This document shows positions 1 to 8,819 of a stretch of 64,000 bases of DNA, piece by piece. Each line of letters begins with the position of its first letter. Positions within the stretch are counted from its first letter, which is position 1. The notes under the pieces were generated by a model. It saw nothing but the letters and a program-made list of their open reading frames with translations. It was not told where the DNA came from and made no database searches. Position numbers and translations under genes: made by a program. Source of the DNA: Sphingomonadales bacterium (lineage in GTDB: Bacteria; Pseudomonadota; Alphaproteobacteria; Sphingomonadales; Sphingomonadaceae); the NCBI GenBank assembly GCA_016714795.1, contig JADKCA010000004.1, positions 1 to 64,000 of the forward strand. Direction: 5' to 3'.

Positions 1-814
1 GCAGCCATTCGTGCCAGGCCTGCATCGCCGCCGCCTTGCGGTTGGCCCATTGGCCTTCATCGGGCTGATGGTTCTGCGCACCGCCCTCCCACGCGTCATT
101 CGCCATTTCATGATCGTCGGTGGAGACGATCATCGGCGCGCGGGCATGGAGCGCCTGCAATTGCGGATCGAGCCGATAGGCCGCGTACCGCATGCGGTAA
201 TCGGCCAGCGCCACGCATTCATGCGCAGGGAATATCTTCTCCGCCAGCGCCCCGCCCGCATCATAGCCGCCGCGCCCATATTCATAGATATAATCGCCCA
301 TGTGCAGCCACAGATCGAGGTCGTCGCGCGCTGCCGCATGACCATAGGCGTTGAATTCGCCAAACCCCAGATTGGAGCAGGAGAAGACGCCGATGTTGAA
401 TTTGGCCACCTTCCCCACCGGCAGCGTGCGCGTGCGCCCCACGGGGGAGACGCTGCCATCCGGACCGATGAAGCGGAACCAGTACCAGCGGTCTGGCGCC
501 AAGCCCGCCACACTGATCTTGGCGGTGTGATCGCGCCACGCCCCCGTCACCACCTCTCCGCCAGAGACGATGCGGGTAAAATCCTTGCTGTCCGACACTT
601 CGGCGCGCAGCTTCGCATCGCCGCCGCTCTTCGGCTTGAACCGCGTCCAGAGCAGCATCGAATCGGCAGCAGGCTCTCCGCTCGCCACATTGTGCGTGAA
701 ACCGGTCATTCCCAGCAGTGCCTGCGCCGCGAGCCGCCCGCCGGGCAGCAAGAGACCCGCCACACCAAAGCCGCCCACCGCCAGCAGCGCCCGCCGGTCC
801 ATCAGGATTGTCAT
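1..814 (-). CDS. PhoD-like alkaline phosphatase, 3' end cut by window edge
   Basis: Metallophosphoesterase of the PhoD family, predicted to hydrolyse phosphate mono- or diesters outside the cytoplasm. The first 271 codons are visible and the C-terminus lies beyond base 1. The N-terminus begins MTILMDRRALLAVGG and continues hydrophobic, a Tat-like leader carrying an Arg pair. Family signatures follow: an SCSN segment, a HMGDYIYEYG metal-binding motif and STDDHEM. The ATG at 812-814 has a GGGGAGA ribosome-binding site just upstream; a second in-frame ATG (800-802) is possible. It is divergent from the 5'-nucleotidase gene. Exact substrate cannot be read from the sequence. Confidence 0.85.
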   Translation of the reverse strand, partial: MTILMDRRALLAVGGFGVAGLLLPGGRLAAQALLGMTGFTHNVASGEPAADSMLLWTRFKPKSGGDAKLRAEVSDSKDFTRIVSGGEVVTGAWRDHTAKISVAGLAPDRWYWFRFIGPDGSVSPVGRTRTLPVGKVAKFNIGVFSCSNLGFGEFNAYGHAAARDDLDLWLHMGDYIYEYGRGGYDAGGALAEKIFPAHECVALADYRMRYAAYRLDPQLQALHARAPMIVSTDDHEMANDAWEGGAQNHQPDEGQWANRKAAAMQAWHEWL

Positions 815-926
815 CGCTCTGTTCTCCCCATTTTATTTGTCATGAGTGTGGGCCTGCCTGCCCGGCCGCGTCAAGGCAGGCAGGCACTCCCTTGCGCCTG
901 TCACAAAGTTTTGACATGCCGATGAC

Positions 927-2678
927 ATGCGTATGCCCCTCATCCTCTCCGCCGCGTGCCTTGTTCTGACAGGGTGCGCCAGCCACCGCACCGGGCCGTC
1001 TGCCGCTGCGCTTGTCGCGGTGAAGCTGATCGCCTTCAACGATTTCCACGGCAATCTCTCGCCACCGCGTATCTCTATTGAAGCGACCGATGCCAGTGGT
1101 GCGCCGGTGCGGGTCGCGGCAGGCGGCGTGGCCTATCTGGCCTCTGCGATAGACAATCTGCGCGCACAGAACCCGAACCATGCCGTGGTCTCCGCTGGCG
1201 ACATGATCGGCGCAACGCCCATCAACTCCGCGCTGTTCCTTGATGAGCCGACCATATTGGCGATGAACATGATTGGCGTGGATTTCAACGCGGCGGGCAA
1301 TCATGAGTTCGACAAGGGCCGGGCTGAGCTGCTCCGCATTCAGGGTGGCGGATGCGCCCAATATACGCGGCTGGAGCCATGCCGCGTGGACAAGCCCTAC
1401 CCCGGCGCGGCTTTCCCGATCCTCACCGCCAACACCATCACCGAAACCGGTCTGCCTTTGCTCGCTCCCACCGGTCTCAAGAGTTTCGGCAAGGGCAAAA
1501 ACCGTGTCACCATCGGCTTTATCGGGCTGACGCTGACGGGGACGCCAAATCTGGTTTCCCCCTCCGGCGTGGCAGGCCTGACCTTTGCCGATGAAGCCGC
1601 CACCGCCAACGCGCTGATCCCGGCGCTCAAGGCCGAAGGCGCTGACGCCATTGTCGTGCTGATCCATCAGGGGCTCTACACGGCCGTCGGCTATAACGAC
1701 AAAAGCTGCGGGGGCATGTCTGGCGATCTGATGGCGGTGCTGGATAAGCTGGACCCGGCGGTGGATGTCGTGATTTCCGGCCACACCCATGTTTCCTATG
1801 TCTGCGACTATGCCAAGGTGAACCCGGCGCGGCCGTTTCTGGTGACAAGCGCGGGCAAGAACGGCATGTTCCTGTCTGACATCCGCCTGACGCTTGATCC
1901 TGTGGCGGGGCGGGTTCTGGCCAAAAGCGCAGACAATCTGGTGGTACAAAGCGAGGCATTTCAGGGCCTGCGCGGGCCGGTGGCATTGCGCGATGACTTC
2001 CCCAAGTTCAGCCCCCGCGCCGATCTGGCCGCGCTCGTTGCCCGCTATGATGCAGCCGCCAAACAGGAGGCGACCCGCATCGTCGGGCGAATGAGCGGGG
2101 CGGCGACCACCGCCAAATCCCCCTCGCGGGAAAGCCTGCTCGGCAATCTGATCGCGGATTCGCAGCTGGCGGCCACGGCAGCGGCAGACAAGGGCGGCGC
2201 GCAGATCGCGCTGATGAACCCGGATGGCCTGCGCGTCGATATTGTGCCGGGTGCGGACGGGACTGTGACCTTTGGCAGCCTGTTTGCAGCCCAGCCCTTC
2301 TCCAACGCGGTGATGGTCAAGACGATGACGACCGCGCAGATCCGCGCCGTGCTGGAACAGCAATTCAACGATCCGCAATGGACGCGCATTCTTTCTCCCT
2401 CGCAGGGGTTCCGGTTCAGCTATGACATGAGCAAGCCGGAGGGGCAGCGGATTCTCGCCATGTCGCTCAATGGCATGCCGCTGGCCGAAGACGGGCGCTA
2501 CCGCGTGGCGATGAACAGCTTTCTGGCGAGCGGCGGCGACAAATTCTCGGTCTTCAAGGACGGCACCGAAGCCGTGACCGGCCCGCTCGACATCGACGCG
2601 TTGATCGGCTGGCTTTCTGGCGATGCCCCGCGCGCGCTGCCTGCGCTGGACCGGGTGACCAATCTGACGCCGCAATAG
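927..2678 (+). CDS. 5'-nucleotidase / UDP-sugar hydrolase family lipoprotein
   Basis: UshA-type two-domain phosphatase that would hydrolyse nucleotides or related phosphate esters in the periplasm. A signal peptide ends in a lipobox (LVLTGC, Cys17), so the protein should be lipid-anchored. The calcineurin-like metallophosphatase domain shows NDFHGN (38-43), GDMIG, GNHEFD and SGHTH (near 280) metal-ligand motifs; the C-terminal 5'-nucleotidase domain covers about 370-550. The length of 583 residues fits the family. ATG codons at 927 and 933 are both possible starts. It is divergent from the PhoD-like gene, suggesting a small phosphate-scavenging locus, although no Pho box was recognised. Confidence 0.9.
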   Translation: MRMPLILSAACLVLTGCASHRTGPSAAALVAVKLIAFNDFHGNLSPPRISIEATDASGAPVRVAAGGVAYLASAIDNLRAQNPNHAVVSAGDMIGATPINSALFLDEPTILAMNMIGVDFNAAGNHEFDKGRAELLRIQGGGCAQYTRLEPCRVDKPYPGAAFPILTANTITETGLPLLAPTGLKSFGKGKNRVTIGFIGLTLTGTPNLVSPSGVAGLTFADEAATANALIPALKAEGADAIVVLIHQGLYTAVGYNDKSCGGMSGDLMAVLDKLDPAVDVVISGHTHVSYVCDYAKVNPARPFLVTSAGKNGMFLSDIRLTLDPVAGRVLAKSADNLVVQSEAFQGLRGPVALRDDFPKFSPRADLAALVARYDAAAKQEATRIVGRMSGAATTAKSPSRESLLGNLIADSQLAATAAADKGGAQIALMNPDGLRVDIVPGADGTVTFGSLFAAQPFSNAVMVKTMTTAQIRAVLEQQFNDPQWTRILSPSQGFRFSYDMSKPEGQRILAMSLNGMPLAEDGRYRVAMNSFLASGGDKFSVFKDGTEAVTGPLDIDALIGWLSGDAPRALPALDRVTNLTPQ

Positions 2679-2746
2679 GCGGGCGCTTGCCAATGTCGCT
2701 GGCCCGCGCCATGCTTGGGGCAGGGTGTTGGAAAAGAGGTGCGTTT

Positions 2747-3157
2747 ATGCCGTCGCGCTGGATCATGCGGGGTGCCGCATTGGCTCTGTCCCTGGCCGTT
2801 CCGGAGGCGCTTATCGCCAAAGATGCGCCGGGCGCGCTCTGGTTTGGCACCGAGAATTTCACGCCTGCCGACATCATCGATGCCCGCGCCCAGCCGGATC
2901 TGGACGGGCACGTCTCCGTTCTTGTCACGCTGGAGGAGCCCGCTTCCGCACGGCTGGCCGCGCTGACGCGGGACCATGTGGGCAAGCCTGTGCCGCTCAT
3001 CTATCAGGGCAGGGAGATTGTCGCTCCGGTCATTCATGAGCCGATCACCGGAGGGTCGTTCCAGCTCAGCGGGAATTTCACCATGGAAGAAGCGAAGCAG
3101 ATCGCGCTGGACATTTCGGGCAAACCGCCGCTCGCGGACAGTCTGGAAGAGGAATAG
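2747..3157 (+). CDS. Exported protein resembling the SecD periplasmic head
   Basis: A 136-residue protein with an N-terminal signal peptide (hydrophobic to about residue 24, ending ALIAK). The mature part resembles the periplasmic head region of SecD: a VLVTLEEP strand, LTRDHVGKP, an IVAPVI segment, then GGSFQLSGNFTMEEAKQIA. No transmembrane translocase core follows, so it is not a SecD protein itself. The start at 2747 is chosen because GAGG lies at 2736-2739; an upstream in-frame ATG at 2687 lacks such a site. It follows the nucleotidase gene at 68 bp and is convergent with the J-domain gene. Function unknown. Confidence 0.7.
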   Translation: MPSRWIMRGAALALSLAVPEALIAKDAPGALWFGTENFTPADIIDARAQPDLDGHVSVLVTLEEPASARLAALTRDHVGKPVPLIYQGREIVAPVIHEPITGGSFQLSGNFTMEEAKQIALDISGKPPLADSLEEE

Positions 3158-3186
3158 GCCTGCAACGGGCCGTTCGTCCCGGGAGA

Positions 3187-3723
3187 TTATTTCCCCAGCG
3201 CCAGCCGCCGCTCTTCGGCAGCGCGCAGCACTTCATAGGCGGCTTGAACCGCTTGAAATTTCACCGCCGCAGCCGCGTCGCCGGGCTTCACATCGGGGTG
3301 ATTCTCCTTGGCGAGCTTGCGCCATGAGGTTTTGACCACTTCAAATTCGGCATCATCATCCAGCCCCAGCGCTTCCAGCGCATGCAGCTCGTCGCGCGAA
3401 CGGGAGCCGTCTCCCGGCCCGCCCCAGCCATAGTGACTCGCCTGCGCATAGCCGTTCGCCTCGCGCCGCTCGCCCGCCTCTCGCGCAGCGGCCTCCTCGG
3501 CGGACAGGCCTTCGAAATAATTCCAGTTGGAATTATATTCGCCCGCATGCCGCTCGCAGAACCACCAGCGTTCGGGGCTGTTGGGAGATTTCGGCGCGGG
3601 TCGGTCTCCCGGATCGGAACAGCCATGCCGGTCGCACAGGCGCACCTTCACAGCCTCGCGCTCGCTGCCATAGCCGCGCCAGCGTGGAAATCCCCAATCC
3701 TGTGTGCGGGACCGTCTGCTCAT
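3187..3723 (-). CDS. J-domain-containing protein (DnaJ-like co-chaperone)
   Basis: About 178 residues with a C-terminal J domain, unlike DnaJ itself where it is N-terminal. The last 65 residues read as helices around the HPD motif (ENHPDVKPGD), which stimulates Hsp70 ATPase activity. The N-terminal half is polar, with Cys-containing stretches (LCDRHGC, WWFCERHAG) that could bind metal. The start at 3723 (MSRRSRTQD) is preferred over an upstream extension. It is divergent from the TauE-like gene. Likely a specialised DnaK partner; its clients are unknown. Confidence 0.85.
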   Translation of the reverse strand: MSRRSRTQDWGFPRWRGYGSEREAVKVRLCDRHGCSDPGDRPAPKSPNSPERWWFCERHAGEYNSNWNYFEGLSAEEAAAREAGERREANGYAQASHYGWGGPGDGSRSRDELHALEALGLDDDAEFEVVKTSWRKLAKENHPDVKPGDAAAAVKFQAVQAAYEVLRAAEERRLALGK

Positions 3724-3806
3724 CCAGCCCTCATAGGCAAGAATGGTTAACGGAAAAAGCCCTGATGCGCTGGACGTGCGAATGCACACCGCTTAGCCCT
3801 GTCCGG

Positions 3807-4562
3807 ATGATCTGGCCGACCTCACCCGCATTCTATATCGTCACAACGCTGGCCATCATCATGGTGGGGCTGGCCAAGGGCGGCTTTGCCGGGCTGGGGG
3901 CGGCGGCCATGCCAATGATGGCGCTGGTGATGGACCCGCTTCAAGCCGCCGCCATGATGCTCCCCATCCTGATCGCGCAGGATGCAATCAGCGTCTGGTC
4001 TTTCCGGCATGATTTTGATGCAGCCACGCTCTGGCTGATGCTGCCGGGCGGCGTGGCGGGCGTTGGGCTGGGCTGGGCCTTTTCCGCCAGCGTGGATGCG
4101 GATGCCGTGCGCGGGCTGGTGGGGCTGATTGCGGTTCTGTTCGGCAGCTACCGCATCCTGCAATCCTATGGGCTGGGGATGCGACGCACGCGGCCCTTGT
4201 CGCGCTGGTGGGGCACATTCTGGGGCGCAATGTCTGGCTTTACCAGCCATGTGGCGCATGCCGGTGGCCCGCCCTTTCAGGTCTGGGCGCTAACCCGCAA
4301 CTTCCCGCACATGATCTTCATCGGCACCGCGTCGATCTTTTTTGCCGCGCTCAACGTGATGAAAGTGCCCGCTTATCTCGCGCTTGGGCAATTTCACCGG
4401 GAAACGCTGATGCTGACCGCCATGTTCATGCCGCTGGCGATCCTCAGCACGATTGCTGGCGTGAAGCTGGTGCGGAAGATTGATCCCGCCAAATTCCAGA
4501 CGATCATTGCCATTCTGATGATCCTGGTGGGCGCGGAATTGTTGCGCGTTGCGCTCACCTGA
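3807..4562 (+). CDS. TauE/SafE family sulfite/organic-anion exporter
   Basis: Membrane protein of about 251 residues with seven to eight hydrophobic segments and the TauE/SafE family pattern: an N-terminal VGLAKGGFAGLG motif and a second-half repeat around HAGGPPFQVW. Characterised members move sulfite or sulfonates and related anions; the substrate here cannot be assigned. The start at 3807 (MIWPTSPAF) places the first transmembrane helix correctly; in-frame ATGs upstream would add a polar tail overlapping the divergent J-domain gene. It is followed 18 bp later by thrC on the same strand. Confidence 0.82.
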   Translation: MIWPTSPAFYIVTTLAIIMVGLAKGGFAGLGAAAMPMMALVMDPLQAAAMMLPILIAQDAISVWSFRHDFDAATLWLMLPGGVAGVGLGWAFSASVDADAVRGLVGLIAVLFGSYRILQSYGLGMRRTRPLSRWWGTFWGAMSGFTSHVAHAGGPPFQVWALTRNFPHMIFIGTASIFFAALNVMKVPAYLALGQFHRETLMLTAMFMPLAILSTIAGVKLVRKIDPAKFQTIIAILMILVGAELLRVALT

Positions 4563-4580
4563 AATAAGGCCCCGCACATC

Positions 4581-5978
4581 ATGGACTATATCTCGACACG
4601 CGGCAGCGCCCCGGCGCTTGATTTCGAAGGTGCAACGCTTGCGGGCCTTGCCAAGGATGGCGGGCTTTATGTGCCGCGTTCCTGGCCGACGCTCTCTCGC
4701 GACGAGATCGCCGGGCTGGCGGGCAAATCCTATGTGGAAACCGCCGTCACGGTGATGCGGCCCTTCGTTGCGGGATCGCTGAGCGATGCCGAACTGCGTG
4801 AGCTGTGCACGCAGGCCTATGGCAATTTCAGCCATGATGCCGTCACCCCGCTGGTCCAGCTCGATCATCAGCACTGGATGCTGGAGCTGTTCCACGGCCC
4901 CACACTCGCCTTCAAGGATGTGGCGCTGCAACTGCTGGGGCTGCTGTTCGAAAAATTCCTGTCGCGCTCCGACAAGCATCTGACGATTGTCGGCGCGACC
5001 TCGGGCGACACTGGCTCTGCCGCGATTGACGGCGTCGCCGGGCGTGAGAAGATCGACATTTTCATGCTCCACCCGCTGGGCCGCGTCTCAGACGTGCAAC
5101 GCCGCCAGATGACGACGGTGCTCGCTCCGAATGTGTACAACATCGCAATCGAAGGCAGTTTTGACGATGCACAGGCGATCGTCAAATCGCTGTTCAATGA
5201 TCGCGATTTCAACGGACGCTTCACGCTGTCCGCCGTCAACAGCATCAACTGGGCGCGGCTGATGGCGCAGGTTGTCTATTATTTCTACGCCGCCGTCCGC
5301 CTCGGCGCGCCGGAGCGCAAGGTCGCCTTCTCGGTGCCGACCGGCAATTTCGGAGATGTGTTCGCAGGCTATGTGGCCGAACGCATGGGGCTGCCCATCG
5401 AGCGGCTGATTGTGGCGACCAACGTCAACGACATTCTCCACCGCGCGCTCACCAACGGCGATTATTCGACCGGCACTGTGACGGCAACCGCGACGCCGAG
5501 CATGGACATTCAGGCCAGCTCCAATTTCGAGCGGCTGCTGTTCGACCTGTCGGGCCGGGATGGTGCGGCGCTGGCGGGGATGATGGCGGGCTTTGAATCC
5601 ACCAAGGCGATGACGATCCCGGCGGACATGCTGGCCGCGTCGCGCCCGCTGATCTCCTCTGCGCGGATTGACCCGGACGGCATGGCGCTTGCCATGCGCT
5701 GGGCCTATGAGCGCGCCGCGCAAGTGATTGATCCGCACAGTGCCATTGGCCTGGCCGCAGCACGCGAAGCTGATCTGGGCGAGACGCCGATCATAACGCT
5801 CGCCACCGCCCACGCCGCCAAGTTCCGCGATGCCGTGGAGCGCGCAACTGGGGCCCGCCCCGCCATGCCCGCACGGCTCGGCAATCTGTTCGAGCGCGAA
5901 GAGCGCTATGACACGCTGCCCGCCACGAAGGAGGCGATTGCGGCCTATGTGGCGGAACGGGCGACACCGGCTGCATGA
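4581..5978 (+). CDS. thrC: Threonine synthase
   Basis: PLP enzyme converting O-phospho-L-homoserine to threonine, the last step of threonine synthesis. At 465 residues it matches the long bacterial/yeast-type family. The N-terminus MDYISTRGSAP is characteristic, and the PLP lysine lies in PTLAFKDVA near residue 112. A phosphate-binding SGDTGSAA stretch and a later VPTGNFGD motif are present. The stop overlaps the start of the downstream methyltransferase (ATGA at 5975-5978), so the two genes are translationally coupled. Confidence 0.95.
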   Translation: MDYISTRGSAPALDFEGATLAGLAKDGGLYVPRSWPTLSRDEIAGLAGKSYVETAVTVMRPFVAGSLSDAELRELCTQAYGNFSHDAVTPLVQLDHQHWMLELFHGPTLAFKDVALQLLGLLFEKFLSRSDKHLTIVGATSGDTGSAAIDGVAGREKIDIFMLHPLGRVSDVQRRQMTTVLAPNVYNIAIEGSFDDAQAIVKSLFNDRDFNGRFTLSAVNSINWARLMAQVVYYFYAAVRLGAPERKVAFSVPTGNFGDVFAGYVAERMGLPIERLIVATNVNDILHRALTNGDYSTGTVTATATPSMDIQASSNFERLLFDLSGRDGAALAGMMAGFESTKAMTIPADMLAASRPLISSARIDPDGMALAMRWAYERAAQVIDPHSAIGLAAAREADLGETPIITLATAHAAKFRDAVERATGARPAMPARLGNLFEREERYDTLPATKEAIAAYVAERATPAA

Positions 5979-6835
5979 CCCCCATCACCCTGATCGGCGA
6001 ACCTTGGCCCGATTATGGCCTGCTCGACAGCGGCCATGGCCGCAAGCTGGAGCGGTACGGTCCGCACCGCTTCATCCGGCCCGAACCGCAGGCGCTCTGG
6101 GCTCCGGCTTCGCCTGATTGGCAGGCGGACGCCGAATTCATCCCCGGCAGTGACGAAGATGGCGGCGGGCGCTGGCAGTTTGAAACCAAGCTGCCGCAGC
6201 ATGGCTGGGCGAGCCAGTGGGAGGAACTGACTTTCAACACCCGCCCCACACCGTTCCGCCATCTCGGTTATTTTCCGGATATGGCCCCGGTGTGGAGCTG
6301 GATGCGCGGCCACAAGCCTGACACCGCCATGAACCTGTTCGGCTATACCGGCGTGGGCAGCCTTGCGCTGGCGGCGGCGGGCGCGACAGTGACGCACGTC
6401 GATGCCTCCAAGAAGTCAGTCGATCAGGCGCGCACCAATGCCGCGCTCTCGCAGATGCAGGATGCGCCGATCCGCTGGATCGTGGACGATGCGGCCAAAT
6501 TCGCCGCGCGCGAAGTGCGGCGCGGCAAACGCTATGACGGCATCATCCTCGATCCCCCCAAATTCGGGCGCGGGCCGGATGGGGAGGTGTGGCGGCTGGA
6601 AGAGCATCTGCCCGGCCTGATCGCCGATTGCCGCAAGCTGCTTGATGCAGACTCCAAATTCCTGTTCCTCACCGTCTATGCGGTGCGCATGTCCGCCTTG
6701 GCGATTGGCGAACTGGTGCGTCAGCATTGCGCCGATCTGGGCGGGGTTGTGGAATGCGGTGAACTCGGTGTGCGCGAGGAGGCCCGCGGGCTCATCCTGC
6801 CAACCGCGATTTTCGCGCGCTGGTCACGGTCTTAA
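5975..6835 (+). CDS. Class I SAM-dependent methyltransferase (RlmI/RlmK-like)
   Basis: A 286-residue Rossmann-fold methyltransferase. The SAM-binding loop is NLFGYTGVGS near residue 120, followed by an acidic HVDASKKSVD strand end and the motif IV DPPKFGRG, the pattern of 23S rRNA cytosine-C5 methyltransferases of the RlmI group. It lacks an obvious N-terminal PUA domain, so the target RNA (or other substrate) is uncertain. It starts inside the thrC stop codon. Its stop overlaps the stop of the convergent IclR gene by four bases. Confidence 0.85.
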   Translation: MTPITLIGEPWPDYGLLDSGHGRKLERYGPHRFIRPEPQALWAPASPDWQADAEFIPGSDEDGGGRWQFETKLPQHGWASQWEELTFNTRPTPFRHLGYFPDMAPVWSWMRGHKPDTAMNLFGYTGVGSLALAAAGATVTHVDASKKSVDQARTNAALSQMQDAPIRWIVDDAAKFAAREVRRGKRYDGIILDPPKFGRGPDGEVWRLEEHLPGLIADCRKLLDADSKFLFLTVYAVRMSALAIGELVRQHCADLGGVVECGELGVREEARGLILPTAIFARWSRS

Positions 6836-7593
6836 GCCCTTCCACCCCCCGTCGCCAGCAACTCCGCAGCCCGGTTGAGCGCACTCACCGCCCGCGCTTC
6901 CAGCTCTGGCGTCAGCCGCGCCACGGGGATGGCTATGGCGAATGCCCCCAGCACGCTGCCGCCGCGCCACACCGCTTTGCCGAGGGCCGCGATGCCCAGC
7001 GAATATTCCTCGAAGCCGCGCGCCAGCCCGGTGGTGCGCACACGGTCCAGCTCGATGCGCAGCGCTGCTTCATCCGTAATGGTACGTTCGGTGAAGCGTT
7101 GGAGCGGGCCACGATCAAAATAGGCCTCGAGCCGGGCCGCATCAAAGGTCGCGAGCAAGGCTTTTCCCGCCGACATGGCGTGGAGCGGCGCGCGCTGCCC
7201 TTCATCCACGGCGTAGCGCAACGCCTGCCCGCCCACCGCGCTGGCAATGGCTTCCACCTGAAAATCGCGCTCGATGAAGAAAGACGTGGTTTCCTGCAAC
7301 TGATCGCGAATCGCGCGCACCATGGGCCGCACCGCTTCACGCAGTTCGGTGCCAAGCCCTGCTGGAGAGAGGCGCGCAAGCGACGGCCCGGCGGCATAGG
7401 TCCGCCCGGCTCGCTCCAGATAATCCAGATTGACCAACGTGTTGAGCAGGTAAGACAGGCTGGAAGCGGGAATTGGCAAGAGACCGGCAAGCTCCTGCGC
7501 CGTCACCGGGCGGGCCAGCGCCACCACTGTTTCCAGGATTTCAAGCGCGCGAACGGCCGATTTGACCGACTCCCCCGCAGTTCGTGCCGTCAT
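6832..7593 (-). CDS. IclR family transcriptional regulator
   Basis: A 253-residue regulator with an N-terminal winged helix-turn-helix (about 12-70, VKSAVRALEILETV onward) and a C-terminal IclR effector-binding domain ending in an FAIAIPV strand. IclR proteins commonly control aromatic-acid catabolism by sensing small organic acids. It is divergently transcribed from the NTF2/CmcJ/DUF3237 cassette starting at 7707, which it probably controls through the 113-bp intergenic region. The stop overlaps that of the convergent methyltransferase gene. Confidence 0.92.
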   Translation of the reverse strand: MTARTAGESVKSAVRALEILETVVALARPVTAQELAGLLPIPASSLSYLLNTLVNLDYLERAGRTYAAGPSLARLSPAGLGTELREAVRPMVRAIRDQLQETTSFFIERDFQVEAIASAVGGQALRYAVDEGQRAPLHAMSAGKALLATFDAARLEAYFDRGPLQRFTERTITDEAALRIELDRVRTTGLARGFEEYSLGIAALGKAVWRGGSVLGAFAIAIPVARLTPELEARAVSALNRAAELLATGGGRA

Positions 7594-7615
7594 GGCTGAT
7601 CCTCCAGCCGATCAT

Positions 7616-7629
7616 CATATTCACATATG
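7616..7629. promoter_or_regulatory. Palindromic operator candidate between IclR gene and cassette
   Basis: CATAT-TCAC-ATATG is a perfect 5-bp inverted repeat in the AT-richer 113-bp divergent region between the IclR gene and the cassette starting at 7707. Its position suits an IclR or RNA polymerase-overlapping operator. Supported only by symmetry and location. Confidence 0.35.
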
Positions 7630-7706
7630 CGAAAAATTCAACCGATTGTTGTAAACCAATGATCATGTTAGGCAGGCCGGGAAAACAGACTCAAGGAGAG
7701 TGACCC

Positions 7707-8295
7707 ATGACAGACATTGCCGCCCTGGCCGCCCGCGTTGAAAAACTGGAGCATGAGCTTGGCATTCAGCAGGACATCCATCAGATCCGCCGCATCCAGT
7801 ATACTTACGGCTATTTCATCGACAAAAGCCAGTATGAAGAGTGCGTGGACCTGTTCTCAGATGACGCGGAAGTCTGGTTTCTGGGTGGCGTGTACAAGGG
7901 CAAGACCGGCCTGCGCCGTCTCTATATCGAGCGCTTTCGCGGCACTTTCACGCAAGGGCATAACGGCCCGCGCTATGGCTGGCTGCTCGATCACCCGCAG
8001 TTGCAGATGGTGATCGACGTCGCGGCTGACCGCCGTGTGGAAGATCTCGCGGCTGGGCTATTTCCCCTTCTGGCACGGCACGTTTCAGGATGGCTGGGCC
8101 AAGACGCCGATCGACTATATCCCGGCCCCCAAAATCTGCTTCCCCGAAGACCCGCTCGGCCCGGACTTCATTCTGGAACCCGCGCCGCGCCTGTGGCCCG
8201 CAACCGACATCGTGCCCTTCCCCTACAACCACCCCGTCACGGGCAAGCCCATTGTGTGCGACAACAGCCGCGCGCGCGAAGGGTTCAAAGATTGA
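7707..8295 (+). pseudogene. NTF2/SnoaL-like family protein, internal deletion and frameshift
   Basis: The first 108 codons encode an NTF2-like fold protein (coiled N-terminus with AARVEKLEHELG, then YTYGYFIDKSQYEECVDLF and GHNGPRYGWLLDHPQLQMV). Around 8030-8040 the frame is lost. A second frame from about 8037 to 8295 continues the same family with VWKISRLGYFPFWHGTF, PEDPLGPD and HPVTGKPIV. In relatives a stretch of very roughly 35-45 residues separates these parts and is absent here, so an internal deletion rather than a point indel is the better explanation. An AAGGAG site precedes the ATG. It heads the cassette divergent to the IclR gene. It could be genuine decay or an assembly collapse. 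Confidence 0.7.
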
Positions 8296-8310
8296 CCTGA
8301 GGTGCAATGC

Positions 8311-8392
8311 CGCCGTGCTGAGCCTGTCGGAGAACCGCTTTTCCCTTGAAATCAAGGGGAAGGGCGACCCTTCGACAAGTTCAGGGTGGCGG
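8311..8392. repeat. Palindromic intergenic repeat (TGAGCCTGTCGGAG type)
   Basis: Inverted repeat with outer arms CTGAGCCTGTCGGAG and CCTTCGACAAGTTCAGG and an inner near-palindrome of TTCCCTTGA against TCAAGGGGAA. The same family, better conserved, occurs at 59026-59108. It resembles dispersed palindromic elements common between genes in sphingomonads. Confidence 0.7.
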
Positions 8393-8406
8393 GTGAGGAT
8401 GTAAAC

Positions 8407-8802
8407 ATGCCCAACCTTCAACCCCTGCTCGATGAAGCCGCCATCACCCGCATGATCCATGATTATGCGGCGTGGAATGATGCGGGCGATTGGGATGCGG
8501 TGGCGGCGCTTTATTTGCCCGAAGGCCGGATGAGCCGCCCCATCGCCCCCGATGATTTCGTTGAAGGGGCGGATGCGATTCTGGCCGCGTTCAAAGCGCG
8601 CCCGCCGCGCACCACGCGCCACATCTGCGCCAATATCCGCGTGGATGTAAACGGGGATACCGCCGCCGCCACCAGCCAGATCCTGCTGTTCACCGCCGCC
8701 GGGCAACCGCCGCTTGTGGGCAGCTATGCCGACAAGCTGGTGCGCACCCCCGAAGGCTGGCGCTTTGTCGAGCGGCGCGGCAGCCTTGATTTTCCGGCCT
8801 GA
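8407..8802 (+). CDS. NTF2/SnoaL-like domain protein
   Basis: A 131-residue single-domain alpha+beta barrel protein: two N-terminal helices (ITRMIHDYAAWNDAGDWDAVAALY) then strands ending VGSYADKLVRTPEGWRFVERR, the classic SnoaL-like layout. Members include small cyclases, isomerases and dehydratases, and catalytic function cannot be assigned. The start at 8407 is preferred because GAGGA lies just upstream; 8386 is an in-frame alternative inside the repeat region. Second NTF2-type gene of the cassette, 17 bp before the oxygenase gene. Confidence 0.8.
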   Translation: MPNLQPLLDEAAITRMIHDYAAWNDAGDWDAVAALYLPEGRMSRPIAPDDFVEGADAILAAFKARPPRTTRHICANIRVDVNGDTAAATSQILLFTAAGQPPLVGSYADKLVRTPEGWRFVERRGSLDFPA

Positions 8803-8819
8803 TTCCAAGGAGTTTTACG

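Noticed and set aside
911..916. TTGACA as a -35 element before the nucleotidase gene
   Set aside because: No reasonable -10 at 16-18 bases, and it would place the start inside the gene.
840..2693. Long minus-strand open frame opposite the 5'-nucleotidase gene
   Set aside because: High-GC shadow frame rich in Arg, His and Gln with no domain; the plus-strand protein is clear.
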